Shown: one piece after another, positions 43,657 to 53,358 of the stretch | Layout: the number at the start of each line of letters is the position of its first letter | Position numbering within the stretch: position 1 is the first letter of the stretch | Assembly: GCA_947494205.1 (NCBI GenBank) | Contig: CANLUH010000019.1 | Coordinates: 1 to 64,000, forward strand | DNA: 64,000 nt | Source: an uncultured Flavobacteriaceae bacterium | GTDB lineage: Bacteria > Bacteroidota > Bacteroidia > Flavobacteriales > Flavobacteriaceae | Direction of reading: 5' to 3' | Notes under the pieces: generated by a model | Seen by the model: only the letters and a program-made list of their open reading frames with translations | Database searches by the model: none | What the model was told of the DNA's origin: nothing | Program-made: the position numbers and the translations under genes

Positions 43657-44084
43657 TATCTCTGTTTTTAATAATTGCAAAGATACTTTGATATACTAAT
43701 ACAGCAAAAGGAAAAGGAAAAGAATGAAAAGCGTAATAAAAGGAATTTTTTAAGCCTACAAAGTTGTTATGTAAAACAATTAATTTTAGTAAAACATTAT
43801 TTGTTTAAGAAACGTTATAATTTAATTTTTATACATTAGTAATGATAAAATGAAAAAAAGCACTGAATTGTAGTAACTCCTAAATACCACAAACAGTGCT
43901 CAGTTATCGAATATTAACTTATAAAAAGTTAGGGGCTATTCTTACTGGCGAATTTATAAAATGACTTACATAAAGTGTGATTTTTAAGGTCATCATAACG
44001 TTAGCACGCATTAAAAAAGAGATAACAAAAGGTCATCATAACACGATAACGTATAGTCTAATATTTAACTGTAAATAATTGATA
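43657..44084. other. Intergenic region with a small hairpin and a direct repeat
   Basis: No gene is seen in these 430 bases. AGCACTG (43859-43865) pairs with CAGTGCT (43894-43900). AAGGTCATCATAAC occurs twice, at 43986-43999 and 44029-44042, upstream of the TPR-HTH regulator gene, and may be a binding site. Confidence 0.5.
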
Positions 44085-45818
44085 ATGAGTATTAAAACCC
44101 TAAATTTATTACTGATTTTACTATATATTAATGTCACTTTTAGTCAAAATATCGAAAAAGATTCTATACAAGTAGAAATTGATAGTTTGATCAAAAAGTA
44201 TAATTATAAAAGATCTAAAGAAGCGTTTAATGTATATCAATATTTATTAAAAAAGTCCAAAGAAATAAATTATGAAAAAGGGCTTTTACAAACGTATACT
44301 AATTTAGTAAGCTACCATGGTTGGGAAAAAAACTTAGATAGTGTTTTACACTATTCTAATTTGTCTAGTAAAATTGAAATGACAGAGGAGAATAGAAGAT
44401 TAAAACTTATGTCCTTAAATGGAGAAGGCCAGATTTTCGATTTCTATTTTGGCTTAACAGAACGAGCATTAGAAAGCTATATTGAATATTATAAACACTA
44501 CGAAGCCAAAAATGAGAAAGATAAAAGAGAATTATATACATTAAAATACGCATTAGCAAATAGTTATTTATCAAAAAAGCAATACGACAAAACAATAGAA
44601 ATACTTAATAATTGTTTAAAAGATAGTACCTATTTACATAATTCTCTTAAATACAGAATGCTAAGTTTGCTAGGTAATGTATATCAAGTTAAAAAGATGC
44701 CAGAAAAAAGCATACCACTTAACGAAAAAGCATTAAATATAGCCATAACAGATAAGGTTCCTTTACATTATATATTAGCAGCAAAACAATCTATTACTTA
44801 CGATTATTACTTAGAAAAAGATTATAAAAAAGCATTAGACTCCTTGTTAGCAATAAAAGATAAACTTGCAAGTATAGTCCCACAAGCAGAATCTGTTAAC
44901 TACGATTATCTATCTATATATTACGAAGGATTGGGCAATACCAAAAAGGCTATATATTATCTTAATAAAACAATAGAAACAACACCTAGGTACAAAAAAT
45001 TACCAGATTTATATAAAAGGTTGATAGAATATTATACTAAAACAAACCAAAAAGAATTAATACTTAAAACTTATAAAGCAAAACAGAAAGTTATAGATAG
45101 CATACGTGGTATGGAACAAAAAGCTTTTATTAATTATTATGATAATAGATTAAGTTTAATAGATTTAGAAAAAGCTCAAAAGAAATCCATATTAGAACAT
45201 AAAATATTAGAAAATAAAAATGAAAAACAACAAGATTATATTACCAAATTACTTGTATTTGCAGGATTTTTAATATTAGTTATAATATTAATAGTGCTTT
45301 ACAAGAAGTACGATAAATCTGAAGAAAAAGTAAAACAGCTTGAAGAAAATAAAACAGAATTACTTAAAAACCATATTAAAGTAAGAGAGTCTGAATTATC
45401 AGCCCTAATAATAGCACACAATAATAAAAGAAACAAACTAGGAGAAATAAAAGAAACACTATCTGAAGCTATAAAAAACAATTCTAAAGACGCTATTTTA
45501 AAAAGTGAAAAAAAGTTATTTACATTTATAAAAAACTTTTCTGTAGACGACTTTTTTTCGAAACGAATCGAGTCTCAATATCCTGGTATTGTACATCAAT
45601 TACAAAGTCGTCACGAGGAGCTATCTAGTACAGATATTAAACATTGCATCTTTGTTAAATTAGGGCTTTCACTTAAAGAGTCGGCAGAGTTATTAAACGT
45701 TACAACTGGAACCGTAAAAACAGCTAGAAATAGAGCTAAAACAAAAATAAAACTTCCAGAAGGGGTGTCTTTAAAAAGCTATTTAGATACTATAAAAATG
45801 GGAGATATTACTCTATAA
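44085..45818 (+). CDS. TPR-containing transcriptional regulator with C-terminal LuxR-like HTH
   Basis: The start used is the ATG at 44085 (MSIKTLNLLL), which opens a signal-like hydrophobic segment. The 577-aa protein has TPR repeats (about 35-350, for example TLKYALANSYLSKKQYDKTI). One transmembrane helix (LLVFAGFLILVIILIVLY) lies near 395, followed by a coiled coil. The C-terminal HTH near 520-560 includes LSSTDIKHCIFVKLGLSLKE and LLNVTTGTVKTARNRAKTKI. Such proteins in Bacteroidota are thought to sense envelope signals through periplasmic TPRs and regulate transcription from the membrane. No target is known here. Confidence 0.82.
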   Translation: MSIKTLNLLLILLYINVTFSQNIEKDSIQVEIDSLIKKYNYKRSKEAFNVYQYLLKKSKEINYEKGLLQTYTNLVSYHGWEKNLDSVLHYSNLSSKIEMTEENRRLKLMSLNGEGQIFDFYFGLTERALESYIEYYKHYEAKNEKDKRELYTLKYALANSYLSKKQYDKTIEILNNCLKDSTYLHNSLKYRMLSLLGNVYQVKKMPEKSIPLNEKALNIAITDKVPLHYILAAKQSITYDYYLEKDYKKALDSLLAIKDKLASIVPQAESVNYDYLSIYYEGLGNTKKAIYYLNKTIETTPRYKKLPDLYKRLIEYYTKTNQKELILKTYKAKQKVIDSIRGMEQKAFINYYDNRLSLIDLEKAQKKSILEHKILENKNEKQQDYITKLLVFAGFLILVIILIVLYKKYDKSEEKVKQLEENKTELLKNHIKVRESELSALIIAHNNKRNKLGEIKETLSEAIKNNSKDAILKSEKKLFTFIKNFSVDDFFSKRIESQYPGIVHQLQSRHEELSSTDIKHCIFVKLGLSLKESAELLNVTTGTVKTARNRAKTKIKLPEGVSLKSYLDTIKMGDITL

Positions 45819-46851
45819 CCATAGCTTTTGGCACCCGTTTATTCATTACAAAAAACCAAAGTGGAGGCACTAAAGCTAAAACCATAGACGTAGGATAACC
45901 ATAAGGCATTTGTGGGCTTTCGTCATGACAATCTAAAACCTGATATTTTTTAGAAGATTTATAATGGTGATCACTATGTCTAGTTAATTCATATAAAACA
46001 ATGCGCCCTACAACATGATTAGAATTCCAAGAATGCATTTCTTTAACACGCTCGTAACGTCCAGAATTGGTTTTATGCCTTAATAAACCATAATGCTCAA
46101 TATAGTTTACAGTTTCTAAAAGAATAAAACCACCAATACCAGAGAAAACAGCAAATAAAAGCCCTGTTGTTCCAAAAATTAAAAATACAGTAATTAAATA
46201 CAGGCTTTGGAAAACAGTAAACCAAAACATATCATTATTTACACTTAAAAAGTGTTCTTTTTTGGTTTTTAATAACTTTTTCTGAATTGTCCAAGCATTA
46301 AAATATTGGCGTAGTGTTGAGGTTAACCAAAATGAATAAACCGTTTGGTTATAACGTGCAGTTGCAGGATCTTCGGGTGTGGCAGCATGTAGATGATGCC
46401 CGAAATTATGCTCTATATAAAAGTGCATATAAAAAGAAGGTAATAATAAAGCCTTGCCAATAAAACGCTCCTTAGTTTGTTGTCTGTGGCCCAACTCGTG
46501 AGCCACATTTATACCGTTAGTACCTAAAACAATACCTAGAGAAAAGGTTAAACCAACAAGTTCATAAGTAGATAATTGCTGTGTAGATACAATAGTTAAA
46601 CACAATACAACTAAACCAAAAACAATTGGTAAATTTAAATACAATAACCAATCGAAGACTTTACGTTTTAGTTTAGTTTCAACAGTTTCTGCATCTAAAT
46701 TATTAGTATCTATAGGTAACAAAACCTCTAAAATAGGAATCATTCCAAAAGCATACACAGGCGTTAAAAAGCTATAAATACCTTTAAAATATAAACCTAT
46801 AAAAGCCGTTAAAGGAATAGTAAAAGCAGCGATGTATTTTAAATCTTTCAT
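45808..46851 (-). CDS. alkB: Alkane 1-monooxygenase-like membrane di-iron hydroxylase
   Basis: This 347-aa integral membrane protein carries the histidine boxes of AlkB: NVAHELGHRQQ, EHNFGHHLHAATPEDPATAR, NYIEHYGLLRH and LTRHSDHHYKSS. Family members hydroxylate terminal carbons of medium-chain alkanes, using rubredoxin as electron donor. No rubredoxin gene is visible nearby. Six hydrophobic helices are expected. Its end overlaps the 3' end of the convergent TPR-HTH gene by 11 bases. Confidence 0.9.
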   Translation of the reverse strand: MKDLKYIAAFTIPLTAFIGLYFKGIYSFLTPVYAFGMIPILEVLLPIDTNNLDAETVETKLKRKVFDWLLYLNLPIVFGLVVLCLTIVSTQQLSTYELVGLTFSLGIVLGTNGINVAHELGHRQQTKERFIGKALLLPSFYMHFYIEHNFGHHLHAATPEDPATARYNQTVYSFWLTSTLRQYFNAWTIQKKLLKTKKEHFLSVNNDMFWFTVFQSLYLITVFLIFGTTGLLFAVFSGIGGFILLETVNYIEHYGLLRHKTNSGRYERVKEMHSWNSNHVVGRIVLYELTRHSDHHYKSSKKYQVLDCHDESPQMPYGYPTSMVLALVPPLWFFVMNKRVPKAMVIE

Positions 46852-47064
46852 TAAAAAAAAATCTTTTTGCTCTAGAGAAAGGGATTGTTTTTATGTCTTT
46901 AGCTTCATTTAAAGCTGAAACACAGTTAAAACCACTAGAAATTAACTTAGTTTTATCAAATTTAGTCAATTAAGGATAAAAATAAAATTGTAATTTAGTA
47001 GATAAAATCGTTTTCAATGCTAGATTTTTAGCGGTTTTTGTAAATACCTAATACCAGATTGTAA

Positions 47065-50000
47065 GTGAATAATTTTAAAAATATACAAACAAAGCTCGAG
47101 CAGTTTATAAAAAAATACTACACGAACGAGCTTATAAAAGGCATTATACTATTTTTTAGTATAGGATTATTATACTTTTTAATAACGCTATTTATAGAAT
47201 CCGTTTTATGGTTAAATACCACAGCGAGAACCATTTTATTTTGGTTATTTGTTGCTGTAGAAATAGGATTATTCTACAAGTTTATAGCCATTCCGTTAGC
47301 AAAACTATTCAAACTTAAAAAAGGTATAAATCACGAAGACGCCTCAAAATTAATAGGAAATCATTTTCCAGAGGTTAACGATAAGCTGCTTAATGTATTA
47401 CAGCTAAATGCAGAACAATCAAATTCAGAATTACTATTAGCAAGTATAGATCAAAAATCTGCAGAGCTAAGTCCAATACCATTTAAATTAGCTATCAATT
47501 TTAAGAAAAATGCAAAGTATTTAAAGTATGCAGCCATACCTGTTTTTATTATTTTAGTAACTGCAATATTTGGTAAAATGAATTGGTTTAGTGATAGTTA
47601 CGATCGTGTAATTAATTACCAAACCGCATATGAACCGCCGGCGCCATTTCAGTTTTTTGTAATAAATGAAAATTTACAAGCCGTAGAGAATAAAGAATTT
47701 AGATTAATAGTAAAAACAGCAGGAGATGTTATACCAGAAACAGCACAGATAACATTTAACAACGAAACCTATTTTTTACAACAACGAGGAGCGGGTGCGT
47801 TCGAGTATGTTTTCGAGCAACCTAAAACAGATATAACATTCAACCTTTCTGCAAATAATGTAAACTCTAAACCGTACACATTAAGTGTTGTAGAAGTACC
47901 GACATTACTAAGTTTCGAAATGGTGTTAGATTATCCAGGCTATACCAAAAAACGAGATGAGGTATTAAAAAGCACAGGAAGTGCCGTAGTACCACAAGGC
48001 ACTAACATAACTTGGAAACTTAAAACAAAAGCCACAGATAAAGTCTATTTATATGCAAAAGACACAATAGCATTTAATAACGAATCTAAAGACGATTTTA
48101 AAGCCTCTAAGCGCGTTTATAATAATTTAGACTATAGTCTTAGCACAAGTAATAAAAACCTTAAAGATTACGAGAATTTAGCGTTTAATATCTCTGTAGT
48201 AAGAGACGAATACCCAGAATTAAATTTAAAATCTACAATAGATTCTTTAGATCAGCAATCTCTTTATTTTTTAGGACAAGTAAACGATGATTACGGATTA
48301 TCGAAATTACAGCTAGTCTATTATCCAAGTGATAACGATAAAGACAAAACGTACGAACCAATACAAATTTCTAAATCTACTTTTTCAGAATTTATAAGTG
48401 CCTTTCCAAATGACTTGAATATTAAAGAAGGGATTGCTTACGATTTGTATTTTGAAGTTTTTGACAATGATGCAGTAGGAAAAAATAAAAGTACAAAAAG
48501 TACAGTGTTCACATACAGAAAACGAACGAAAGAAGAAGAAGAGCAGAAGCAACTAAAAGAGCAAAACGAAACGATTCAGGATTTAAATAAATCTTTAGAA
48601 AAATTCGACAAGCAACAAAAAGAATTAGAAGAACTCTCTAAAACACAAAAAGAAAAATCGGAATTAAATTTTAACGATAAGAAGAAATTCGAAAACTTTT
48701 TAAAGCGCCAGAAGCAACAAGAAGAAATGATGCAGAAGTTTAACAAGAAGTTAAAAGATAACCTTGAAGAATTTCAGAAAGAAAACAAAGAAGAAGATCA
48801 ATTTAAAGAAGATTTAAAAGAACGCTTAAAAGAAAATGAAGAGCAGCTTAAAAGAGATGAAAAACTTTTAAAAGAATTAGAAAAGCTTACCGAAAAAATA
48901 AACAAAGAAGAGTTAGCACAAAAGCTAGAAAAATTAGCAAAACAAAATAAAAACCAAAAGCGAAGTTTAGAGCAAATGTTAGAACTTACTAAGCGTTATT
49001 ACGTGAGTAAGAAAATGGATAAAATAGGGAAGGAGCTAGACAAGTTAGCAAAACAACAAGATTCGCTAGCACAAAAGGATCCAAAAGAAAACACTAAAGA
49101 AAAACAAGACGAACTTAACAAGAAATTTAAAGACATAGAAAAGGAACTAAAAGCTTTGGATAAAGAAAACAAATCTTTAAAAAAACCAATGAAGTTGCCA
49201 AGAGATGAAAACAAAGAAGATACCATAAAGCGCGAACAAGAGAAAGCATCTGAAGCCTTAGAGCAAAAACAGGAGTCACAAGATCAGCAAGAGCAACAAG
49301 ATAAAAATGCAGAAGCAAAAAAGAGCCAGAAAAAGGCCGCTCAGAAAATGAAAGAAATGAGCCAGAAAATGCAAATGCAAATGGGAGCTGGAGGAGCTGG
49401 AGGAGAAGAAGCCATGCAAGAAGACATAGAAACATTAAGACAAATACTAGACAATTTAGTCGTCTTCTCTTTCGATGAAGAAGCAATAATGAATAAATTT
49501 AAAAGCATAGAAGTAAACCATAATGAATACGCACAATACTTAAGAAAGCAAAAAGAATTACGTTCCCACTTCGAGCATATAGACGACAGTCTATTTGCCT
49601 TATCATTACGTCAGCCAAAAATATCTGAGAAAGTAAACAAAGAAATTTCAGAAGTCTTTTTTAATGTTGACAAAGCATTAGCACAATTAGCAGAAAATAA
49701 CATTTATCAAGGAGCATCGGCACAGCAATATGCGGTAACATCGGCTAATAATTTAGCAGATTTTTTAAGCGATACCATGGATCAAATGCAAAACCAAATG
49801 GGAATGCCATCGCCAGGGCAAGGACAAGGCGATATGCCATTACCAGATATCATTATGAGCCAAGAGCAGCTGAATGAGCAGATGAAAGACGGCATGAAAA
49901 AAAGCCAAGAAGGAAACCCACAAGAAGGAGAAGGTGATAAACCTGGAGGTAAACCTGGAGAAGAAGGCGAGGAGAAAGGTAAAGGAGAACAAGAAGGAAA

Positions 50001-50568
50001 AGAAGGAGAAGACGGAAAAAAGGGTAAAGGGAAAAAAGGTAAAGACGGGAAAGGCAAAGATGGTAAAGAAGGAGAAAACGGAAACAGTAATGGAGAAGGT
50101 AAAGGCGGAAATCAAGAAGGAACCGATGGATTTAATGAAGATGTTAATGGTGAACTCTATAAAATTTACCAACAACAACAACAAATCCGTATGGCATTAG
50201 AAGAGAAATTATTGCAAGATAAATTGAATGGAAAAGGAATAGGAGGTGATGCAAAACAATTGCTTAAAGAAATGGAAGATGTAGAATTAGATTTAATAAA
50301 TAAAGGATTTACAAATGAAACATTATCTAAAATGATGAATTTGCAGCACCAATTATTAAAGCTTGAAAAAGCAACATTTCAGCAAGGACAAGATACTAAG
50401 CGAAAATCTACAACAAACAAAAAAGAATACAACAATACTACAAATAACCAAATACCAAAAGCGAAAGAATATTTTAATACCACAGAAATCTTGAACAGAC
50501 AAACATTACCTTTGCAGCAAGTTTACAAGAAAAAAGTACAAGACTATTTTAAGCAAAAAAATGATTAG
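47065..50568 (+). CDS. DUF4175-family large membrane-anchored coiled-coil protein
   Basis: This 1167-aa protein has two N-terminal transmembrane helices (LIKGIILFFSIGLLYFLITL; then ILFWLFVAVEIGLFY), a third near 155, and a beta-rich region to about 490. Very long Lys/Glu/Gln-rich coiled coils (about 490-790) follow, then a Gly/Glu/Lys-rich low-complexity stretch (about 950-1030, repeating GKEGEDGKKGKGKKG-type runs). This matches the DUF4175 proteins of Bacteroidota, whose function is unknown. The start is GTG at 47065. It overlaps ybeY by eight bases and probably shares its transcript. Confidence 0.88.
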   Translation: MNNFKNIQTKLEQFIKKYYTNELIKGIILFFSIGLLYFLITLFIESVLWLNTTARTILFWLFVAVEIGLFYKFIAIPLAKLFKLKKGINHEDASKLIGNHFPEVNDKLLNVLQLNAEQSNSELLLASIDQKSAELSPIPFKLAINFKKNAKYLKYAAIPVFIILVTAIFGKMNWFSDSYDRVINYQTAYEPPAPFQFFVINENLQAVENKEFRLIVKTAGDVIPETAQITFNNETYFLQQRGAGAFEYVFEQPKTDITFNLSANNVNSKPYTLSVVEVPTLLSFEMVLDYPGYTKKRDEVLKSTGSAVVPQGTNITWKLKTKATDKVYLYAKDTIAFNNESKDDFKASKRVYNNLDYSLSTSNKNLKDYENLAFNISVVRDEYPELNLKSTIDSLDQQSLYFLGQVNDDYGLSKLQLVYYPSDNDKDKTYEPIQISKSTFSEFISAFPNDLNIKEGIAYDLYFEVFDNDAVGKNKSTKSTVFTYRKRTKEEEEQKQLKEQNETIQDLNKSLEKFDKQQKELEELSKTQKEKSELNFNDKKKFENFLKRQKQQEEMMQKFNKKLKDNLEEFQKENKEEDQFKEDLKERLKENEEQLKRDEKLLKELEKLTEKINKEELAQKLEKLAKQNKNQKRSLEQMLELTKRYYVSKKMDKIGKELDKLAKQQDSLAQKDPKENTKEKQDELNKKFKDIEKELKALDKENKSLKKPMKLPRDENKEDTIKREQEKASEALEQKQESQDQQEQQDKNAEAKKSQKKAAQKMKEMSQKMQMQMGAGGAGGEEAMQEDIETLRQILDNLVVFSFDEEAIMNKFKSIEVNHNEYAQYLRKQKELRSHFEHIDDSLFALSLRQPKISEKVNKEISEVFFNVDKALAQLAENNIYQGASAQQYAVTSANNLADFLSDTMDQMQNQMGMPSPGQGQGDMPLPDIIMSQEQLNEQMKDGMKKSQEGNPQEGEGDKPGGKPGEEGEEKGKGEQEGKEGEDGKKGKGKKGKDGKGKDGKEGENGNSNGEGKGGNQEGTDGFNEDVNGELYKIYQQQQQIRMALEEKLLQDKLNGKGIGGDAKQLLKEMEDVELDLINKGFTNETLSKMMNLQHQLLKLEKATFQQGQDTKRKSTTNKKEYNNTTNNQIPKAKEYFNTTEILNRQTLPLQQVYKKKVQDYFKQKND

Positions 50569-50977
50569 CTTTAACTACGAAAACGAATTTACGTTACCAA
50601 ACGAAGAGAGAATATCGCAATGGATTTCTAAAGTAATTACTTCTGAAAACTGTAAAGAACAAGAGGTAAATTATGTGTTCTGTGATGATGAGTATTTACA
50701 TAAATTAAATGTAGAATTCTTAAATCATGATACACTAACAGATATTATTAGTTTTGATTACTCTGTAGGAAAAGAATTACAAGGCGATATTTTTATTTCT
50801 ACAGAAAGAGTAGCAGATAATGCTAAGGATTTTGATAATTCTTTTGAAGAAGAATTGTATCGTGTTATCGTTCATGGCGTATTACATTATTGTGGATACA
50901 AAGATAAAACAGAAGCAGAAGCAGAAGAGATGAGAGCAAAGGAAAACTTCTACCTTAACGTCTTAAAAGAGAATTAA
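50561..50977 (+). CDS. ybeY: rRNA maturation endoribonuclease YbeY
   Basis: This 138-aa metal-dependent RNase acts in 16S rRNA 3' processing and ribosome quality control. The family motifs are visible: the N-terminal half ends in FLNHDTLTDIISFDY. The metal site reads IVHGVLHYCGYKDKT, with His105 and His109. The third His of the usual HGxLHxxGxDH is replaced by the Lys-Asp form that, as I recall, is common in Bacteroidota. It overlaps the DUF4175 gene by eight bases, which implies translational coupling. Confidence 0.92.
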   Translation: MISFNYENEFTLPNEERISQWISKVITSENCKEQEVNYVFCDDEYLHKLNVEFLNHDTLTDIISFDYSVGKELQGDIFISTERVADNAKDFDNSFEEELYRVIVHGVLHYCGYKDKTEAEAEEMRAKENFYLNVLKEN

Positions 50978-51022
50978 CTAATTCGACGTATATTTGCAAA
51001 TTCTAAAGCGTGAAACAAAAAC

Positions 51023-51036
51023 GTTCCACGTGGAAC
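51023..51036. promoter_or_regulatory. parS: parS-like ParB binding site (copy 1)
   Basis: GTTCCACGTGGAAC is a perfect 14-base palindrome matching the ParB site consensus TGTTNCACGTGNAACA, with C and A as outer bases. It lies 210 bases before mnmG. A second copy follows the gene. Confidence 0.85.
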
Positions 51037-51149
51037 AATGGAGTTTGTAATACTGTATTTCGTTTGAAATTACGATAAAACAAAACCTCAATTAAATATT
51101 TAAAATTAAAACAATAAGGTTATTTAAAAAGCCATTCTAAACTTGACCT

Positions 51150-51195
51150 TGTCAAGCTGAGCTTGTCGAAGCTAATATATTTCGACAAACGCAAG
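51150..51195. repeat. Dispersed TTGTCGAA-type inverted repeat
   Basis: TTGTCGAA (51163-51170) and TTCGACAA (51181-51188) pair around an AT loop, preceded by CTTGTCAAGCTGAGC. This resembles a repeated intergenic element seen in flavobacterial genomes; that comparison is from memory. Confidence 0.5.
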
Positions 51196-51246
51196 AAGAC
51201 CTAGAATTATATTTTTAGATAACGTTATTGTAAAATCATATTAGTT

Positions 51247-53118
51247 ATGTTTAACGAAGTATACGATGTAATAGTTGTAGGAGCAGGACACGCAGGAAGT
51301 GAAGCCGCTGCCGCTGCCGCAAATATGGGAAGCAAAACATTGTTAGTTACAATGAACCTTCAAAACATTGCACAGATGTCTTGCAACCCTGCAATGGGAG
51401 GAATTGCAAAAGGACAAATTGTAAGAGAGATTGATGCATTAGGAGGTTACTCAGGAATTGTAAGCGACACCTCTGCCATACAATTTAAAATGCTTAACAA
51501 ATCTAAAGGACCTGCAATGTGGAGTCCGAGAGTGCAAAGTGATCGCATGCGTTTTGCAGAAGACTGGAGATTACTTTTGGAGCAAACTAAAAATTTAGAT
51601 TTTTACCAAGAAATGGTTGCTGGACTTATCGTAGAAAACGGAAAAGTTACAGGAGTAAAAACATCATTAGGATTACAGATAAAAGCGAAGACTGTAGTGC
51701 TTACAAATGGTACTTTTTTAAATGGCTTAATACACATTGGAGATAAAAACTTTGGTGGTGGTAGAGCAGGGGAAAAAGCTGCAACAGGTATTACAGAACA
51801 ATTAGTAGACTTAGGTTTTGAATCTGGTAGAATGAAAACAGGAACACCGCCAAGAGTAGATGGGCGTTCTTTAGATTATTCTAAAATGATTGAACAACCA
51901 GGAGATGTTACACCAGAAAAATTCTCGTATTTAGATACTATAAAACCATTAGAGAAACAACGTTCGTGTTATATGACTTACACAAGCGAAACGGTTCATG
52001 ATTTATTAAGAGAAGGTTTTGATCGTTCGCCAATGTTTAATGGAAGAATTAAAAGTTTAGGACCAAGATATTGCCCATCTATAGAAGATAAAATAAACAG
52101 ATTTGCAGATAAAGATAGACATCAATTATTTGTAGAACCTGAAGGTTGGAATACGGTTGAAGTATATGTAAACGGATTCTCAACATCGCTTCCAGAAGAT
52201 GTTCAATTTAAAGCGATGCGTTCTGTAGTTGGTTTCGAAAATGTAAAATTCTTTAGACCAGGTTATGCTATAGAGTATGATTATTTTCCACCAACACAAT
52301 TAAAACACACGCTAGAAACGAAACTAGTAGAAGGCTTATTTTTTGCTGGGCAAATTAACGGAACAACAGGATATGAAGAAGCAGCTTCTCAAGGACTAAT
52401 GGCTGGAATAAATGCAGCTTTAAAAGTGCAAGAAAGAGAAGAATTTATATTACAACGTAATGAAGCTTATATAGGTGTTTTAATAGATGATTTAATTACA
52501 AAAGGTACAGAAGAACCATATAGAATGTTTACGTCGCGTGCTGAGTACAGAACATTGCTTAGGCAAGATAATGCAGATTTTAGACTAACACCAAAAGGAT
52601 ACGATTTAGGATTAGCTAGTGAAAATCGTTTGCGAAGAATGGAAAAAAAGCAAGCACAATCTGAGCAATTTGTAAAGTTCTTTAAGGATACAAGTGTTAA
52701 GCCAGAAGAAGCAAATCCTGTTTTAGAAGCTAAAGGTTCTGCATCAGTTAAGCAGCAAGGAAAAATGTTTAAATTGTTTGCAAGACCTAAAATAGAGATG
52801 GAAGATGTACGTAAATTTAAAGCTGTTGAAGATTATATTACAGAGCATAATTTGGATAGAGAAGTGCTAGAGCAAACAGAAATCCAAGTAAAATATTCTG
52901 GGTATATAGATAAAGAAAAGAACAACGCAGATAAATTAACTCGCTTAGAAAATATAAAAATTCCAGCTAATTTCGATTATTCAAAATTGAAATCTATGAG
53001 TTTAGAAGCAAGAGAAAAACTAAATAAAATTCAACCAGTAACCATTTCTCAAGCGTCAAGAGTAAGTGGTGTTTCACCAAGTGATATTTCTGTACTTTTA
53101 GTTTTTATGGGAAGATAA
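51247..53118 (+). CDS. mnmG: tRNA uridine-5-carboxymethylaminomethyl modification enzyme MnmG (GidA)
   Basis: This 623-aa FAD protein works with MnmE to modify U34 of certain tRNAs. The FAD-binding fold is at the start (VIVVGAGHAGSEAAAAAA). Signature blocks are SCNPAMGGIAKGQIVREIDA, GRMKTGTPPRVDGRSLDYS and FFAGQINGTTGYEEAASQG, then EEPYRMFTSRAEYRTLLRQD and the C-terminal RVSGVSPSDISVLLVF. The length is normal. It is flanked on both sides by parS-like palindromes, in keeping with the gene's frequent position near the replication origin. Confidence 0.97.
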   Translation: MFNEVYDVIVVGAGHAGSEAAAAAANMGSKTLLVTMNLQNIAQMSCNPAMGGIAKGQIVREIDALGGYSGIVSDTSAIQFKMLNKSKGPAMWSPRVQSDRMRFAEDWRLLLEQTKNLDFYQEMVAGLIVENGKVTGVKTSLGLQIKAKTVVLTNGTFLNGLIHIGDKNFGGGRAGEKAATGITEQLVDLGFESGRMKTGTPPRVDGRSLDYSKMIEQPGDVTPEKFSYLDTIKPLEKQRSCYMTYTSETVHDLLREGFDRSPMFNGRIKSLGPRYCPSIEDKINRFADKDRHQLFVEPEGWNTVEVYVNGFSTSLPEDVQFKAMRSVVGFENVKFFRPGYAIEYDYFPPTQLKHTLETKLVEGLFFAGQINGTTGYEEAASQGLMAGINAALKVQEREEFILQRNEAYIGVLIDDLITKGTEEPYRMFTSRAEYRTLLRQDNADFRLTPKGYDLGLASENRLRRMEKKQAQSEQFVKFFKDTSVKPEEANPVLEAKGSASVKQQGKMFKLFARPKIEMEDVRKFKAVEDYITEHNLDREVLEQTEIQVKYSGYIDKEKNNADKLTRLENIKIPANFDYSKLKSMSLEAREKLNKIQPVTISQASRVSGVSPSDISVLLVFMGR

Positions 53119-53142
53119 ATACTTTAAAAAAAGATTTAAATT

Positions 53143-53187
53143 AAGCAGTTAAAAGATTTTTAAAATAACCTTTTAACTGCTTTTTTC
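53143..53187 (+). terminator. Terminator after mnmG
   Basis: AAGCAGTTAAAAG (53143-53155) pairs with CTTTTAACTGCTT (53170-53182) over a 14-base loop, followed by T's. Confidence 0.88.
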
Positions 53188-53272
53188 GTTTTTAATTATA
53201 ACTAGATTTCTGTTTTTAAATAGGGTAATGCATGCGTTAAGCTAATAATGAATCTCTGTTTTTTTTACAAAG

Positions 53273-53286
53273 GTTCCACGTGGAAC
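53273..53286. promoter_or_regulatory. parS: parS-like ParB binding site (copy 2)
   Basis: GTTCCACGTGGAAC again, followed by A, identical in its 14-base core to the copy at 51023-51036. The two sites are 2.25 kb apart and bracket mnmG. The ATG at 53359 is preferred for the next gene because a longer frame would translate this site. Confidence 0.87.
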
Positions 53287-53358
53287 ACTTCGTGGAAATA
53301 TGATTTTATGTTTTTATTTAGATGTAAATTACTGTTAATTTGTTTCTATATAAAACAG

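Noticed and set aside
49782-50200. Several overlapping reading frames rich in Pro/Ser/Phe or Lys on both strands
   Set aside because: They are shadows of the low-complexity Gly/Glu/Lys stretch of the DUF4175 gene; composition follows from the repeats of that frame.
53248-53358. N-terminal extension of the zinc-ribbon frame starting at 53248
   Set aside because: It would translate the parS palindrome and gives a Phe/Cys-rich segment unlike the rest; the ATG at 53359 is more sensible.
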